Below are positions 20,581 through 20,853 of a stretch of DNA of 20,853 nt, piece by piece. Numbering within the stretch: the first letter of the stretch is position 1; every line of letters begins with the position of its first letter. The DNA comes from Salpingoeca rosetta (lineage: Eukaryota; Opisthokonta; Choanoflagellata; Craspedida; Salpingoecidae). Under the pieces are notes generated by a model. The model was not told where the DNA came from and made no database searches. It worked only from the letters and a program-made list of their open reading frames with translations. Where the stretch lies: NCBI RefSeq assembly GCF_000188695.1, contig NW_004754926.1, positions 395,557-416,409 of the forward strand, written 5' to 3'. A program made the position numbers and the translations under genes.

Positions 20581-20760
20581 GTGTTGCTGGTGTGGAACTA
20601 CGCTGGTCTGTTGCTGTGGCAGTGCTTGTTGGTGTCGACGCAGGCTGCGGCTTGCTGTCTGCCGTTGCCGTTGCTGCTGCGGTCTTGGCTGTCGGTGTTG
20701 CTGTTGCCTCTGCTGATGCATCCATGGACCCGCGCCACCGCTGCAAGACGGACTTGGCAC
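17765..20760 (-). CDS. Low-complexity coiled-coil protein with an RVxF (PP1-docking-like) motif, 5' end beyond right edge
   Basis: Four exons join in phase: 18734..20760, 18457..18539, 18144..18231 and 17765..17866, about 766 residues ending ...MDDNVATLLW. The first visible base pair of codons follows a cagcag acceptor, so at least one upstream exon lies outside the window. Seen in order: VLQRWRGS; IKSVADRLKMFSQQVQ; GGIFAKAALFEAK, which looks like a degenerate repeat of the previous motif; long Ala/Thr, polyQ and Glu tracts; EDYSKYDLSMLPKAERVKIR then a Lys/Arg-rich helix; SWQDELRQNQLKQLSERR and an Arg/Glu-rich coiled coil; GILKPPNSAK; and across the next splice RRISW (18519-18533), followed by SDAQGEGL and an acidic YESSDEEDE. 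RRISW after GILK fits the RVxF docking pattern of protein phosphatase 1 partners; function is inferred. I do not recognise an ortholog. Confidence 0.75.
17902..17991. repeat. (GT)45 array in the RVxF-protein last intron
   Basis: A pure 90-bp array, (CA)n in the sense direction, is followed by a GTGTAT-rich degenerate copy to about 18066. Confidence 0.97.
18375..18453. repeat. (GT)39 array touching the RVxF exon donor
   Basis: In the sense direction this is (CA)n starting directly after the gtgcac donor at 18456, the opposite polarity from most donor-linked arrays in the window. Confidence 0.95.
19252..19297 (-). repeat. CAG-type polyglutamine tract in the RVxF protein
   Basis: A run of about 15 glutamine codons, nearly all CAG, with one CAA at its C-terminal end. 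It separates the basic helix from an Ala/Ser/Thr-rich linker. Shorter polyQ tracts occur near 19425-19452 and 19915-19942. Confidence 0.93.
20205..20335 (-). repeat. Two tandem coding repeats (about 63 bp) encoding Ala/Thr/Pro-rich units
   Basis: Two imperfect copies encode TAQPATTTT-PPTATAATTA-type sequence. They differ mainly at synonymous or Ala/Thr positions, which suggests recent duplication. A separate (ATC)n tract at about 20545-20580 encodes serines. Confidence 0.8.
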
Positions 20761-20781
20761 CTGCTGACACAAGTCCGCACG

Positions 20782-20782
<1 letters not shown>

Positions 20783-20850
<68 letters not shown>
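20783..20850. repeat. (GT)34 array at the right edge of the window
   Basis: A pure dinucleotide array lies in the intron upstream of the RVxF-protein exon. It reaches to three bases from the window end. Confidence 0.95.

Positions 20851-20853
<3 letters not shown>

Overview
The window looks like nuclear DNA of an intron-rich eukaryote, most likely a flagellated protist. A choanoflagellate-like organism is my guess, but the sequence does not prove it. I can assemble six protein-coding genes, three of them complete. About 28 introns are supported by reading-frame continuity, every one GT-AG, and most introns and intergenic gaps are filled with (GT/CA)n or tetranucleotide microsatellites. Very long translations made of repeated His-Thr or Cys-Val are these microsatellites and are not genes. 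I see no CRISPR array, rRNA, tRNA or intact transposon.

Layout, left to right: (1) the 5' part of a minus-strand gene for a membrane-anchored, cytochrome P450-like protein, running off the left edge (24-1169); (2) a 1.26 kb divergent intergenic region; (3) a complete seven-exon RABL2 small GTPase on the plus strand (2431-4297); (4) a complete eleven-exon TRMT44 tRNA uridine-2'-O-methyltransferase on the plus strand (4587-9535); (5) a convergent minus-strand gene for a large low-complexity protein with one SH3 domain, two NPF motifs and a DWxxF motif near its C-terminus (9958 to about 13821, 5' end unresolved); (6) about 1.6 kb without a confident gene, forming the promoter region of the next gene; (7) a complete four-exon mitochondrial-type 2-Cys peroxiredoxin on the plus strand (15432-17124); (8) a convergent minus-strand gene for a low-complexity, coiled-coil-rich protein with a PP1-docking-like RVxF motif, entering from the right edge (17765-20760).

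The genes do not form one pathway. RABL2 implies a cilium or flagellum (intraflagellar transport), TRMT44 acts on tRNA-Ser, the peroxiredoxin removes peroxide in mitochondria, and the P450-like protein would sit in the ER. The two large unnamed proteins look like lineage-specific scaffold or regulatory proteins, one plausibly endocytic and one plausibly a phosphatase-1 partner.

The most unusual things are architectural. Complementary (GT)n and (CA)n arrays sit on either side of single exons in RABL2 and TRMT44, which could make RNA duplexes that affect splicing or circularisation. Several splice donors are the first GT of a (GT)n array. A roughly 235-bp island of unrelated composition lies between two (CA)n arrays inside TRMT44 intron 1. 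I did not find a convincing new multi-gene system.
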